Notes: generated from the sequence alone by a model not told the origin. A stretch of 64,000 nucleotides of DNA from Shewanella colwelliana ATCC 39565 (GCF_000518705.1 NZ_JAEC01000008.1:1-64000); one strand, 5' to 3'; positions 47,003-56,422 are shown, counted from the stretch's first letter. Translations and numbers: made by a program.

Positions 47003-48058
47003 TTACAGGCCGTTTAACGGCAGTAAAATTGTGAATTCTGTTTTGCCAGCCACTGAGCTGCAGTCGATACGACCGCCATGGAGTCTGGCAAAGTTGTGAG
47101 CGATAGATAATCCGAGCCCAGAGCCTTGCTCACGCCCGGTGACCATAGGGTAAAATAGGGTGTCCATCAGTTCGGGCTTGATCCCGGGGCCGTTGTCGAT
47201 TATCGATAAGGCCAACACTAGCTTATGCCTCATAGTGCCAATGGTAACTTGGTGCTCGGTACGGGTTTTGATGCGTATTTCACCGCCTTCAGTTCCGGTC
47301 TCCAATGCCTGTATCGCGTTTTGCACTATGTTCAACACCGCCTGCTGAAGTTGTTCCTGATCCATTTCGATATCTGGAATCGAGGGATCATAATCTTGGA
47401 TCAGGTGGATATTACTGGGCAGCGTGACATTCACCAGCTTAAGCACTTTTTGGATCACTTCATGAATATTGTGCAGACTATGCTGGGTTGGCTTTTGTGG
47501 CCCTAATAGGCGATCGACTAAGTTACGTAAGCGATCAGCTTGTTCAATTATTAGGTCGGTAAACTCACGTTGCTCAGCATCTTCCAACTCTCTCGCCAGC
47601 AGCTGGGCTGCACCTCTGAGCCCCCCCAACGGGTTCTTAATTTCATGGGCGAGGTTACGTACCAAGTATTGCGCCGCTTGTTGCTGCGCATCTAAGGTCA
47701 ATTGCTGATGGATTCGCCTTTGTTGGTCAACCTGACGTAGCTCTAATAGCCCTTGTGCCGACGTTTCAGCGGTTTCAATGGGAGTTAGGGTGATATCTAC
47801 CGTATGGTGATGGCCATCTAAGGTAACAATATTGGCGGTATTCACTGTCAGCCCTTGATGCTCTCTAATCGCAATGCTTAACAGCTCTGATTCAACACTG
47901 AGAACTTGATAACAGTCGGTCAGTTTATGTTCGGTAAGTCGGTGGCTACCCAAACCGAGTAACTGCTCGGCGGCACTATTGGCATAGCACAGCTTTAGAT
48001 CACCATTGATGACAATAACGGCGGTCACCAAATGGTTGAGCAAGGGTTCAGTGTTCAT
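47003..48058 (-). CDS. ntrB: NtrB nitrogen sensor histidine kinase
   Basis: 351 residues from ATG 48058 (GGAG 7 bases before); the frame extends to 48118 but that stretch is the NtrC operator. A soluble kinase: a PAS domain (about 7-110), HisKA with the histidine in NLAHEIKNPLGG, and a HATPase domain (DNGPGI, GSGLGLSIA). It phosphorylates NtrC when nitrogen is scarce and is switched by a PII protein encoded elsewhere. Confidence 0.93.
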   Translation of the reverse strand: MNTEPLLNHLVTAVIVINGDLKLCYANSAAEQLLGLGSHRLTEHKLTDCYQVLSVESELLSIAIREHQGLTVNTANIVTLDGHHHTVDITLTPIETAETSAQGLLELRQVDQQRRIHQQLTLDAQQQAAQYLVRNLAHEIKNPLGGLRGAAQLLARELEDAEQREFTDLIIEQADRLRNLVDRLLGPQKPTQHSLHNIHEVIQKVLKLVNVTLPSNIHLIQDYDPSIPDIEMDQEQLQQAVLNIVQNAIQALETGTEGGEIRIKTRTEHQVTIGTMRHKLVLALSIIDNGPGIKPELMDTLFYPMVTGREQGSGLGLSIAHNFARLHGGRIDCSSVAGKTEFTILLPLNGL

Positions 48059-48080
48059 CGACGACTCCAATAAAATAGAC

Positions 48081-48110
48081 TGCACCATGATGGTGCACCA
48101 ATTTGGTGCA
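48081..48110. promoter_or_regulatory. Two overlapping NtrC sites before ntrB
   Basis: TGCACC-ATGAT-GGTGCA (48081-48097) and TGCACC-AATTT-GGTGCA (48094-48110) share four bases. Both are perfect matches to the NtrC dyad. They lie 23-52 bases before the ntrB ATG, a position suited to autorepression by NtrC, not to enhancer action. Confidence 0.85.
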
Positions 48111-48188
48111 TGGTGCAAGCTTACTTCATCGAGGTCGAATGGTGATAGTTAGAATGTAACTATTTAAAAAACATAAGTATTAATGTCT

Positions 48189-48734
48189 TTAATTACCTCG
48201 AGGCGTCGGTCTAGGCCTCGCATTTACGGTGGCTCGATGAAGAAATATGGTTCTTGGAGGAGTGGATGCAAGTTGTTTGCCGTTTTGTGCCAGAGCCTTT
48301 ATTTCGAAGGTGTGCTCGCCTCGGTCGACATTCTCTAGGTTAAAAATTGGTGAGTACTGGGCTGGACCTGTCACTTTGCCATCCATCACTAAAACCAACA
48401 CGTGACTTTTAGCGAGATCAGGGCTAATGGAGCCAATAATGGTGATATTGCCATTATTGTCACGGATAGTTTCCTCGGCAGAGGGGCTAGTGATCCGCAT
48501 TTGGTACAGGTCGCCTTGAGGCTCTGTTTCGTTATCTTTGACGCCAGAGTCGATGACAATTGGGGGAGGAAGTTTGATTTGGTTTTCGGTATTACTTTTA
48601 AACTCTACTGCTTGAGCGTTCTCAACAGGCGAATCTGAGTAATGTACTTTGCCATCCTTGTCGACCCACTTATAGATCGCACCATGGGCGAGTCCTGCCA
48701 TGAATAACAGGGCAATGATGAGTAGCGTGCGCAT
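48189..48734 (-). CDS. DUF4124 exported protein
   Basis: 181 residues: a signal peptide ending AHG (about 18), the DUF4124 motif IYKWVDKDGKVHYSDSP directly after it, then a beta-rich region of about 90 residues and a basic proline-rich C-terminus. It sits between ntrBC and the Lrp gene in the same direction, with an AAAGGA ribosome site. Its periplasmic role is unknown. Confidence 0.83.
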   Translation of the reverse strand: MRTLLIIALLFMAGLAHGAIYKWVDKDGKVHYSDSPVENAQAVEFKSNTENQIKLPPPIVIDSGVKDNETEPQGDLYQMRITSPSAEETIRDNNGNITIIGSISPDLAKSHVLVLVMDGKVTGPAQYSPIFNLENVDRGEHTFEIKALAQNGKQLASTPPRTIFLHRATVNARPRPTPRGN

Positions 48735-48836
48735 AAGAGATCCTTTGTTATACGGTAGTATCCCTATCAGATTAGCCGTTTTTTAGACAAAAATCATGGT
48801 GTAAATGACCAGAGAAGAGACTCTTGTCGGCCCATT

Positions 48837-49301
48837 TTAATTAATGGGGAGTTGATGACGCGAAAAGGTTTGTTTGAGCACCACGGTTGACTCTATGCTG
48901 GCAATACATTTGAGGCTACCCAGTGACTGTTTCACAAAGCGTTCATACTCCAACAGGTTATGGGCGACAATTTTTAATAGATAATCGTGAGCCCCTGTGA
49001 TCACAGAGCACTCGAGCACGGGGTCGAGTAGTGCCATCTGCTGCTCAAACTGCTCAGCATAGCTGTCGGAGTTCTCGGTTAATCGAACCGAGGCGTACAC
49101 CACCACATCCAGTGCCAATGCCTGAGCATCAAGGCGCGCGCTGTAGCCTTGGATATAGCCATCTTGCTCTAATCTTTTGATGCGCCTTAAACACGGCGTG
49201 TCGGATAAATTAAGCCGTGTGGCTAGTTCAGCCACAGAAATACGACCCTCTTTTTGCAAAATGATCAGTATCTGTTTGTCCTTGCTGTCTAGAGTTTTCA
49301 T
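48837..49301 (-). CDS. Lrp/AsnC-family regulator
   Basis: 154 residues from ATG 49301: an N-terminal winged HTH (SVAELATRLNLSDTPCLRRIKRLEQDGYI, about 22-50) and a RAM/ASNC effector domain (about 65-140, with GAHDYLLKIV). The Lrp family senses amino acids. It faces the PrnB-like and kynureninase-like genes across 167 bases, so tryptophan or a related amino acid is the likely effector. Confidence 0.88.
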   Translation of the reverse strand: MKTLDSKDKQILIILQKEGRISVAELATRLNLSDTPCLRRIKRLEQDGYIQGYSARLDAQALALDVVVYASVRLTENSDSYAEQFEQQMALLDPVLECSVITGAHDYLLKIVAHNLLEYERFVKQSLGSLKCIASIESTVVLKQTFSRHQLPIN

Positions 49302-49468
49302 ATTTCGAACGTCTATTTTTGAGAGGATATTGTTATTTATAATCCAATTGTTATTGGAAATCACTAACTTGGTGCGATATTAATATGAACATTGATGATT
49401 TGACCTAACGTTATGGTGTTAGGTTATCAGGGCTCCCTCAGTAACTAACAACAGCAAAAGGGTACCCT

Positions 49469-50647
49469 ATGAGTGAACATGTTCAAGCGTTCGATCGCTG
49501 GATTAGAGAAGAGTTTGTGACACTGAACTCAGCACTAGAAAGACTTTATTTACAACAAGATGATCCAGCGAATGTGCAGGGCGTGGGTGATGAACTCAAA
49601 TCGACTTTAGCAGAACAGGGACGGGTGCTAGTTCAGGCGTTAGTCGAAGAGGGCAATACCGATGAAGGTTTTGACAGTGCCTTCGATCTGCTGGGGAATG
49701 TAGGGCTATATATGGCGGCATGTCGACGCCATGAGATCACTGAACCCAGCCGTGAAACGAGTTCGCCTTTAATCGAGGCATCCGCACTGGCTATGCATAT
49801 AGGTGCATCGATTGGGGTGACACCGAGGTTTGCGACCGCCCATTTGACGACCCATAACCGAGCGGTTAATGGTGTTTTTAAACGTTTTACCGATTTGGAC
49901 GATGAAAAACTGTTTGTTGACTACAACACCAAGGGAATTTTGGCCTACAAACGCGCCGCCGATGCCTTGCTAAAAATCCAGCCTTTGGGGATCTCTCACC
50001 CTATCAGCGCCGATCTGTTTACTGTGGCACTTAAGGCGTTGCAAGAGGTGATAGCTTCCAATCAAATACTGTTTGAACGCCTAGATAAAGAGATGTTCTT
50101 CAATTGTGTTCGTCCCTATTACAAACCTCATCGTGTTGGACAGCAGGTGTATCGAGGTGCCAATGCGGGCGACTTTGCAGGTATTAATGTGATCGATCTG
50201 CAGTTAGGCTTGTGCTTTGCTAATGAGCCCTCCTATTCGCAACTGCTGGTGGATAAGTTTCTCTATATGATGCCTGAAGATCAGCGGATTTTGCGAGATT
50301 GCATGCGCCGTAGCAGTATCATGGATGAGTTTCTTGCAGCGCAGGAGCACGCAGAAGAAGAGTGGTATCAGCAGAACTTGTCACTCTTTTTAGCGGTTTG
50401 TCAGTGCCACGGTGAAACGGCCATTCAGCACCACAATCAGCTGGTGGAGAAATATATCACTGAGCCTTCCACACGTATGGTGCAGGAACACATGGAGAAG
50501 GTGACGGCCAGTGGACCACCATTGGCGGTGTTACTCAGCGCGTTAGAGAAGCTACGTGACCGACGTGCGGCGGCCAAACGTGATGATATTCGTACCCGTT
50601 TCGATGATATTGCTGCGTTAACCTTGACCTTAAAGGGAGCCGAGTAA
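49469..50647 (+). CDS. PrnB-like heme protein (tryptophan-dioxygenase superfamily)
   Basis: 392-residue all-helical protein resembling PrnB (monodechloroaminopyrrolnitrin synthase) and indoleamine 2,3-dioxygenase relatives. It lacks the rest of the pyrrolnitrin pathway, so antibiotic synthesis is unlikely. Candidate proximal histidines include H295 and H316/H333 in the C-terminal helices; I cannot say which binds heme. The kynureninase-like gene starts 3 bases after its stop and an Lrp regulator gene is divergent, which together suggest oxidation of tryptophan or an indole compound followed by side-chain cleavage. AAAGGG is the ribosome site. Confidence 0.75.
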   Translation: MSEHVQAFDRWIREEFVTLNSALERLYLQQDDPANVQGVGDELKSTLAEQGRVLVQALVEEGNTDEGFDSAFDLLGNVGLYMAACRRHEITEPSRETSSPLIEASALAMHIGASIGVTPRFATAHLTTHNRAVNGVFKRFTDLDDEKLFVDYNTKGILAYKRAADALLKIQPLGISHPISADLFTVALKALQEVIASNQILFERLDKEMFFNCVRPYYKPHRVGQQVYRGANAGDFAGINVIDLQLGLCFANEPSYSQLLVDKFLYMMPEDQRILRDCMRRSSIMDEFLAAQEHAEEEWYQQNLSLFLAVCQCHGETAIQHHNQLVEKYITEPSTRMVQEHMEKVTASGPPLAVLLSALEKLRDRRAAAKRDDIRTRFDDIAALTLTLKGAE

Positions 50648-50650
50648 CCT

Positions 50651-51760
50651 ATGTTGCAACAAGATTTTGTTTTACCCCAATCGGTTTATCTACTCAATCA
50701 TTCAGTTGGGCGCCCGCTGAAAACCACTAAAGCCGCCTTTACTCAGCATTTCCTTAGCCCTTGGCATGATTCGGGGCGCGAACCTTGGGGAGATTGGCTA
50801 GGGGTGATAGAGCGGTTTACTTCAGGGTTAGCTGCGCTATTTAATAGTCAGTCAACGCAGTTTTGTCCGCAGACAAACCTCTCTAGTGCGTTAACTAAAT
50901 TGGTGATGTCCGTGCCGCAGTTGCGCCGCGACCATGCCGTCATATTGATGAGTGAAACGGATTTTCCAAGCATGGGCTTTGCCCTTCGCCAAGCGTTACC
51001 CCATTGTCAGATACGTTTTATTGGTCAGCATTTAGATATTACAGATGCCAATGTTTGGCGCGATCACATGAATGATCAATTGGACTTAGTTTTTATTAGC
51101 CATGCTTACTCCAATACAGGCCAACAAGCGCCTGTGACAGAAGTCGTCGAGATGGCGCGTCAACAAGGGTGTTTATCTGTCGTTGATGTGGCACAGTCTG
51201 CTGGCGTATTGCCCATCGACTTAAGCGTATTACGTCCCGACTTTATGATTGGTTCAAGTGTCAAATGGTTGTGCGGTGGACCGGGCGCGGCGTACCTATG
51301 GGTGAATACCGAGGCCTTAGAGCTGTGCGAGCCAATGGATGTGGGTTGGTTTAGCCATGAGAACCCGTTTGAGTTTGATATTCATCACTTTCGCTATCAT
51401 CCCACGGCACTGAGATTTTGGGGAGGAACTCCCTCCATCGCGCCATTTGCCATAGCTGCCAACAGTATCCATTACTTCGCGCAATTAGGATGTGACAGAG
51501 TGCACCAGCACAATCAACACCTTATTGGTATTGTTACCGAGCAAGCAGCATCCGTGTTGGTGTCGCCTAACACGCAAAGTAAACGTAGTGGTACCCTGAT
51601 CTTGCAGTTTTCTAGTCGAGAGGATGAGGTAATAGCGGCCTTAGCTGAGGCCAATATTAGCGTCGATGCGCGTAGCCAAGGGATAAGAATATCACCCCAT
51701 GTCTATAACACCGAGCAAGATATCGCGCAGCTATTGCAGGTGATCAAGCCTTACTATTAG
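50651..51760 (+). CDS. Kynureninase-like PLP enzyme (class V aminotransferase fold)
   Basis: 369 residues, fold type I. The Schiff-base lysine is K205 in GSSVKWLCGGPG, the PLP-ring aspartate D179 in VVDVAQSAG, and a HAYSNTG segment that in kynureninases packs the substrate. It is shorter than typical kynureninase (about 415) at the N-terminus. Coupled to the PrnB-like gene with a 3-base gap. Likely cleaves a kynurenine-type product of its partner; an aminotransferase or selenocysteine-lyase-like activity cannot be excluded. Confidence 0.82.
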   Translation: MLQQDFVLPQSVYLLNHSVGRPLKTTKAAFTQHFLSPWHDSGREPWGDWLGVIERFTSGLAALFNSQSTQFCPQTNLSSALTKLVMSVPQLRRDHAVILMSETDFPSMGFALRQALPHCQIRFIGQHLDITDANVWRDHMNDQLDLVFISHAYSNTGQQAPVTEVVEMARQQGCLSVVDVAQSAGVLPIDLSVLRPDFMIGSSVKWLCGGPGAAYLWVNTEALELCEPMDVGWFSHENPFEFDIHHFRYHPTALRFWGGTPSIAPFAIAANSIHYFAQLGCDRVHQHNQHLIGIVTEQAASVLVSPNTQSKRSGTLILQFSSREDEVIAALAEANISVDARSQGIRISPHVYNTEQDIAQLLQVIKPYY

Positions 51761-51811
51761 TGATTACTGGGAGGATATAGCCGCTTGATTAAAGCGGCTG
51801 TATCTACCTTG

Positions 51812-52126
51812 TTAGTCAAGGTACTGGCAGCAGTATTGAGCGATTTCGGTGCAGCGAATGCTAAAGCTAACTTGTGCAGCCAGGTGGAATTCACTGCCTG
51901 CGGCATAATCCACCCATTCAAGGGTTTCTGGCAGTAAAATCGATAGCGTGCCATCAGTGACTTGCATTATTTCACCAACGGCAGTGGAAAATTGGTATTC
52001 CCCCGGCAGCACAACGCCCAATGTCTGCTGACTACCATCGGCCAAAGTTATTGTACGGCTAGTGACTTTACCATCGAAATAGATATTGGCCTGCTTGGCG
52101 ACTGATACCTGTTGAAATTGACTCAT
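51812..52126 (-). CDS. ppnP: Pyrimidine/purine nucleoside phosphorylase PpnP
   Basis: 104-residue single-domain cupin of the PpnP (YaiE/DUF1255) family, which phosphorolyses several nucleosides. Family features visible: [23 protein letters not shown], and the [13 protein letters not shown] strand. Single gene, convergent with the kynureninase-like gene. Confidence 0.9.
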   Translation of the reverse strand: MSQFQQVSVAKQANIYFDGKVTSRTITLADGSQQTLGVVLPGEYQFSTAVGEIMQVTDGTLSILLPETLEWVDYAAGSEFHLAAQVSFSIRCTEIAQYCCQYLD

Positions 52127-52222
52127 GCACTGACTCCAAAAAACGATTTGAATGAATATATACTCGATAATTCAGATTATCTATTCTTAATTGTGCTGAG
52201 TTATTCATCTTGATGTGCCAGC

Positions 52223-53047
52223 TTATTGTCTGGCGTTCACCTGGTCGATAAAGGCTTGCATGATGGCACTGTTGGCTAAAATGCGTTGATCTAGGTTTTG
52301 CTTCCCAGGTGTTTCACTGCACACGCCGACGCTGGCGCCTAGACGCACTAAAAATGCCTCAAATGAGAGATCGAAATGGTTAAAGATGATGCCATCTCTT
52401 ACCGGGCAATCATCGATTTCACCATCTTGTGCGATAGGGAAAAACTGTCCTAGTGTGTCACGTAGATGTTTACTAAATGGACCAGGATTTTGATTGGCTT
52501 CGAATGAGTAGATATAAGTATCTGTGAGTAACACATCCTCATGGCAGGTTAAGATGCCATCTTTACTGGCCGCTTGTAATAGTTGTGAATGCTCAAGCAA
52601 TACCTTGCCTTCAGCAGATGTGTCATCATTGCTTTTACCTCGGCCATTATCTAGTACGAAACCTCGGTTAGGGTTTTCTCCTAACTGATTGAATCTATGA
52701 CCACGTTTAAACCCAGTTGGATTGACCAAGGGTAACAGACTGAGATTAATCTGCTGAAATAACTCTGGCTCTAGTTCATTGAGGAAATGCAGCAACCCCC
52801 ATGGCCCTGCGGCTTCTTCACCATGAAACCCTGCACTAATGAGTAGTGAAGGCTGTCCCGATTTCTGTGCGGGTGATTGATACAGGTTGAGCGGATAACG
52901 GCCAGCATCGCCTAGCTTTCGCTCCAATAAACCGAGTCGAGTCACTTGCTCATTTAAGCGGGCATAAAAGGTACTGATATCGTTGCTATCACAACTGAAA
53001 ATATCGCTTTTCCACGTGTAGCTTTGAAAGGGATCTCGACTCGACAT
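52223..53047 (-). CDS. M14-type zinc carboxypeptidase/aspartoacylase-like hydrolase
   Basis: 274 residues. Zinc ligands H-x2-E are seen in SAGFHGEEAAG (about 73-76), with NPTGFKRGHRFNQLGENPNRGF supplying the substrate arginine/asparagine pair, a later LTCHED histidine as third ligand and the acid/base glutamate in CSETPGK. It resembles succinylglutamate desuccinylase/M14 deacylases. No signal peptide, so cytoplasmic. The substrate is unknown, perhaps a peptide or N-acyl amino acid. Confidence 0.82.
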   Translation of the reverse strand: MSSRDPFQSYTWKSDIFSCDSNDISTFYARLNEQVTRLGLLERKLGDAGRYPLNLYQSPAQKSGQPSLLISAGFHGEEAAGPWGLLHFLNELEPELFQQINLSLLPLVNPTGFKRGHRFNQLGENPNRGFVLDNGRGKSNDDTSAEGKVLLEHSQLLQAASKDGILTCHEDVLLTDTYIYSFEANQNPGPFSKHLRDTLGQFFPIAQDGEIDDCPVRDGIIFNHFDLSFEAFLVRLGASVGVCSETPGKQNLDQRILANSAIMQAFIDQVNARQ

Positions 53048-53335
53048 AATTGATTCTAAGTTAAATTAACGACTTGCTCATGATAGCAGTTTAGGCATAA
53101 AGATAAATCATTTTAGGCACTAGTACGGGTTAATTATTGTAGGTTAAACCTGAGAGTCGATTAATGATGTTCAGTGTGCGTGTTGAGATAAAGAGAGGGC
53201 TAATTTCTGTTTGCTACCACGTTGCATGTTTAGTCAGATTAAAGTGAGGTTGTTCTACTGAGACCATTGCATGTTATTGGTTGCACTAAAATGGTGCGTG
53301 GTGAGTCATTTTTTAGATTGTTGTTTATTATGACT

Positions 53336-53773
53336 TTATTTTTCCTGACAGTTGGCGGGAATCATAGTTTCGACTGTAGTGACTGAATTGATTTCAATAA
53401 TACCGTCATAGTCTGCGGCGAAACCGTCAATGAAAGCGGGATTGCAGTCCCGGGAGATGGGAAAGATCTCGGCCTCAACATAAATCGGTTGATAGGGCTG
53501 TGATCTTTGCTCGCTGAGGGTCAAAGCGAGTTGATTGAGCTGGTCTGTGGTTGGTGTGGCACGTACCCAATATACTTGCTGACTATCACAGAGCTGAAAG
53601 GCGGCAACTTCATGCCCCCAAATATAGAGGCCAGCCGTGGTTGTGGCTGGGGCGATTCCAGCTAGCGCCGCCGCATTGGTTAATTCAATATTGTCAGTTT
53701 TAGATTGAACACAGCTACAACCAATCAAGATGAGCATTAGACTGCTACCTAAGATCAATCTATTTAATATCAT
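53336..53773 (-). CDS. Small lipoprotein, last gene of a three-gene operon
   Basis: 145 residues from ATG 53773; the longer frame to 53824 overlaps the previous gene and spoils the signal peptide. Lipobox LIGC (about 16-18) then CS. The mature part has four more cysteines and an ISRDCNPAFIDGF segment. Family not recognised. It follows the XRE-membrane regulator by 34 bases and is probably its co-transcribed partner. Confidence 0.65.
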   Translation of the reverse strand: MILNRLILGSSLMLILIGCSCVQSKTDNIELTNAAALAGIAPATTTAGLYIWGHEVAAFQLCDSQQVYWVRATPTTDQLNQLALTLSEQRSQPYQPIYVEAEIFPISRDCNPAFIDGFAADYDGIIEINSVTTVETMIPANCQEK

Positions 53774-53807
53774 GCACCTATCCCTTTGTTGTTGGCTTGG
53801 TTCACAC

Positions 53808-54125
53808 TTAATGTTGGATCGCAAAATACATGATTAGTGCCCCGAGTATTGCACCAATTAGGCCCGCCGCGATAAGTAGTGCAGGCTGATTGTAGATGGA
53901 GATTGACCGGAGTTCGTCAGCGTTTGGGTGAGGCACAGATCTCAGTGTTGCTTGATCAACCTCGAGTACCGCGCATAAGCCCAAAAGGGTTTCACTCGAT
54001 GCACTGCCCTCTTTTTCTACCCGCTGTATAGTGCGAATACTGATGTCACAAGCATCGGCTAAGTGTTGTTGAGTCCAGCCTCTTTGCTGGCGCAGTTGTT
54101 TGACACTTTCTGCGTTAATATCCAT
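53808..54125 (-). CDS. Membrane-anchored XRE/Cro-type regulator
   Basis: 105 residues: an N-terminal helix-turn-helix (about 9-58, WTQQHLADACDISIRTIQRVE), a short linker and one C-terminal TM helix (about 82-102). A DNA-binding domain tied to the inner membrane suggests it responds to a membrane or envelope event, perhaps through the 142-residue membrane protein upstream or the lipoprotein downstream. Confidence 0.83.
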   Translation of the reverse strand: MDINAESVKQLRQQRGWTQQHLADACDISIRTIQRVEKEGSASSETLLGLCAVLEVDQATLRSVPHPNADELRSISIYNQPALLIAAGLIGAILGALIMYFAIQH

Positions 54126-54140
54126 AGTTTTGCTCTTGTC

Positions 54141-54569
54141 CTAGCCAAAAAGTTTTGCGGCAATGAGCCCTGCCAGTGCACCTGTGATTATGCCACCGAT
54201 AAAGAATAAGCCTATCTTCTTCAGAGAGGTCGAAGTGGTATCTTGGGTATAGGCTTTGGTTTCGGTTTCGAGCAGTTGCTCATTTTTATAGAGTGAGCAG
54301 ACAATCTCACCTTTGAGTATGCTGGTGACATTGAACTCGACTCGATAGTTATCTTGCGCAACGTTAAATTGATGCTGACTGTGACGACGATAATTTCGCA
54401 GTGACGAGATTAGTTGATCATTAAGATAGACCGATTCTTTACCTGAATAGCCCGAACCGTGTATCGCAAATTGGCGATTTTCATCACGGAAGTAGAACCA
54501 ATAGCCATTGGTTAACGTGACTTTGTCTGAGTGTTTATCCATGTGGTGGGGCTGTGCTGCGTTATCCAT
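54141..54569 (-). CDS. Tail-anchored membrane protein, first gene of the operon
   Basis: 142 residues from ATG 54569 (GGAG 7 bases upstream; the TTG at 54581 is rejected). A beta-rich soluble domain (about 20-110) with FYFRDENRQFAIHGSGYSGKE, then one or two closely spaced C-terminal TM segments (about 117-140, with GGIITGALAGLIAAKLFG). No family recognised. Followed after 15 bases by a membrane-anchored HTH gene. Confidence 0.66.
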   Translation of the reverse strand: MDNAAQPHHMDKHSDKVTLTNGYWFYFRDENRQFAIHGSGYSGKESVYLNDQLISSLRNYRRHSQHQFNVAQDNYRVEFNVTSILKGEIVCSLYKNEQLLETETKAYTQDTTSTSLKKIGLFFIGGIITGALAGLIAAKLFG

Positions 54570-54750
54570 AATATGCTCCAAATCTTGCCAGTTGTGATTG
54601 AGGAGTGCAAGTGAAGCATAGGTAAGGTAAAAAAACGCCGACAGGGTTATGACAGACAGTTATCTGTCATATGACACGAGAGGTGTCACATGGATTTTAT
54701 CATAATAATAACAAGTAATTAGTTTGGCGATGAGTGTTAAGTCCACCCAT

Positions 54751-54780
54751 AAAAAAACCGCCCGTTAAGGCGGTTTTTTT
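54751..54780. terminator. Bidirectional terminator after glnA
   Basis: A7-CCGCC-CGTTAA-GGCGG-T7. It stops the minus-strand glnA transcript and is symmetric enough to work in both directions. Confidence 0.9.
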
Positions 54781-54795
54781 ATGGGTTCTAACGGA

Positions 54796-56205
54796 TTACA
54801 AGCTGTAGTAAAGCTCGAATTCAACTGGGTGAGTAGTGCGAGACACTTGCTCTGCTTCAGCTGTTTTCAGCGTGATATAAGAGTTGATGAAATCTTCACT
54901 GAATACATCACCTTTAGTTAAGAACTCACGGTCAGCATCTAGACACTCAAGTGCATTCTCAAGTGAAGTAGCAACTTGTGGTATCTCAGCGGCTTCTTCT
55001 GCAGGTAGATCGTACAAATCTTTATCCATCGCTTCACCTGGGTGAATCTTGTTTTGGATACCGTCAAGGCCAGCCATAAGTAGCGCTGCAAACGCTAAAT
55101 ATGGGTTAGCGGTTGGATCTGGGAAGCGAGTTTCAATACGACGTGCTTTCGGGCTTGGTACCACTGGGATACGGATAGAAGCACTACGGTTACGTGCAGA
55201 GTATGCAAGCATAACTGGTGCTTCAAAATGTGGAACCAAACGCTTGTAAGAGTTAGTGCTTGGGTTAGTGAAAGCATTAAGGGCGCGAGCGTGCTTAATA
55301 ATACCACCTATGTAGTAAAGTGCTGTTTCACTTAGGCCAGCATACTTGTCACCAGAGAATAGGTTAACACCGTCTTTTGCTAGTGATTGGTGAACGTGCA
55401 TACCGCTACCGTTGTCACCAACGATTGGCTTAGGCATGAAGGTTGCTGTTTTGCCATATGCATGTGCCATGTTGTGCACGACATACTTCAGGATCTGGAT
55501 TTCATCAGCCTTTTCAGTAAGTGTGTTGAAACGCGTGGCGATTTCGTTTTGACCCGCAGTCGCCACTTCGTGGTGATGCGCTTCAACAACTTGACCCATC
55601 TCTTCTAGTACTAGACACATTGCGCTACGCAAGTCTTGTGAAGAGTCAACGGGTGCAACTGGGAAGTAACCGCCTTTAACGAACGGACGGTGACCAGTGT
55701 TACCATCTTCGTAGTGAGTACCTGAGTTCCAAGCGGCTTCTTTAGCATCTAGCTTAACGAAACAACCTGACATGTCAGTACCAAACTTAACATCGTCAAA
55801 TAGGAAGAATTCTGGCTCTGGACCAATCAATACGGTATCAGCGATACCCGTTGAGATGAGGTACTCTTCTGCTTTCTTAGCGATAGAGCGTGGGTCACGG
55901 TCGTAACCAGTCATAGTGCCTGGTTCAAGAATGTCACAACGAATCAGTGCCGTCGTTTCTTCGGTGAAAGGGTCTAATACAAATGTTGTTGGGTCAGGCA
56001 TTAATACCATGTCTGACTCGTTAATGCCTTTCCAACCAGCAATTGATGAACCATCGAACATCTTACCGTCTTCAAAGAAATCGGCATCAACCTGGTGAGA
56101 TGGAATAGAAACGTGCTGCTCTTTACCTTTAGTATCGGTAAAACGCAAATCAACAAACTTAACTTCAAGTTCTTCTAGTTGTTGTAAAACTGATTCAACT
56201 GACAT
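54796..56205 (-). CDS. glnA: Glutamine synthetase, type I
   Basis: 469 residues, the exact length of GSI-beta enzymes. Makes glutamine from glutamate, ammonia and ATP. Metal and ATP site motifs ([29 protein letters not shown] and NRSASIRIP) are intact, and the adenylylation tyrosine lies in the [10 protein letters not shown] loop near residue 398. GGAG ribosome site. Preceded by a sigma54 promoter with NtrC sites. Confidence 0.96.
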   Translation of the reverse strand: MSVESVLQQLEELEVKFVDLRFTDTKGKEQHVSIPSHQVDADFFEDGKMFDGSSIAGWKGINESDMVLMPDPTTFVLDPFTEETTALIRCDILEPGTMTGYDRDPRSIAKKAEEYLISTGIADTVLIGPEPEFFLFDDVKFGTDMSGCFVKLDAKEAAWNSGTHYEDGNTGHRPFVKGGYFPVAPVDSSQDLRSAMCLVLEEMGQVVEAHHHEVATAGQNEIATRFNTLTEKADEIQILKYVVHNMAHAYGKTATFMPKPIVGDNGSGMHVHQSLAKDGVNLFSGDKYAGLSETALYYIGGIIKHARALNAFTNPSTNSYKRLVPHFEAPVMLAYSARNRSASIRIPVVPSPKARRIETRFPDPTANPYLAFAALLMAGLDGIQNKIHPGEAMDKDLYDLPAEEAAEIPQVATSLENALECLDADREFLTKGDVFSEDFINSYITLKTAEAEQVSRTTHPVEFELYYSL

Positions 56206-56286
56206 TCTAAAGTCTCCGAGTAGGGTAGAGGGGATGCCCTTCTTATAAAATTCAACTTAGCGCTTAACGCGGTTCTGGCTATTGTA

Positions 56287-56304
56287 AAGCTAGACTCGTG
56301 CCAA
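56287..56304 (-). promoter_or_regulatory. Sigma54 promoter of glnA
   Basis: Minus-strand TTGGCACG-AGTC-TAGCT with GG at 56301-56302 and GC at 56289-56290, spacing exactly 10. About 80 bases before the glnA ATG. Confidence 0.8.
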
Positions 56305-56366
56305 CATTCTAAGTTGTTGATATTTATGGGTTGATTGGTAAGTGACAGGACTGCCATCAGCATTTC

Positions 56367-56383
56367 TGCACCAGAATGGTGCG
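56367..56383. promoter_or_regulatory. NtrC site 1 upstream of glnA
   Basis: TGCACC-AGAAT-GGTGCG, one base from a perfect NtrC dyad, centred about 98 bases upstream of the predicted start of transcription. Confidence 0.8.
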
Positions 56384-56405
56384 GTATTTGCTTTATGGTG
56401 GTGCA

Positions 56406-56422
56406 ATATCCATATTGGTGCG
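56406..56422. promoter_or_regulatory. Weaker NtrC site 2 upstream of glnA
   Basis: On the minus strand CGCACC-AATAT-GGATAT: one good half site and one poor one, centred about 39 bases further upstream than site 1, a spacing like that of the classical paired glnA enhancers. Confidence 0.45.

Noticed and set aside
49469..50647. Pyrrolnitrin biosynthesis gene
   Set aside because: No halogenase or other prn genes are present; the neighbours are a kynureninase-like enzyme and an Lrp regulator.
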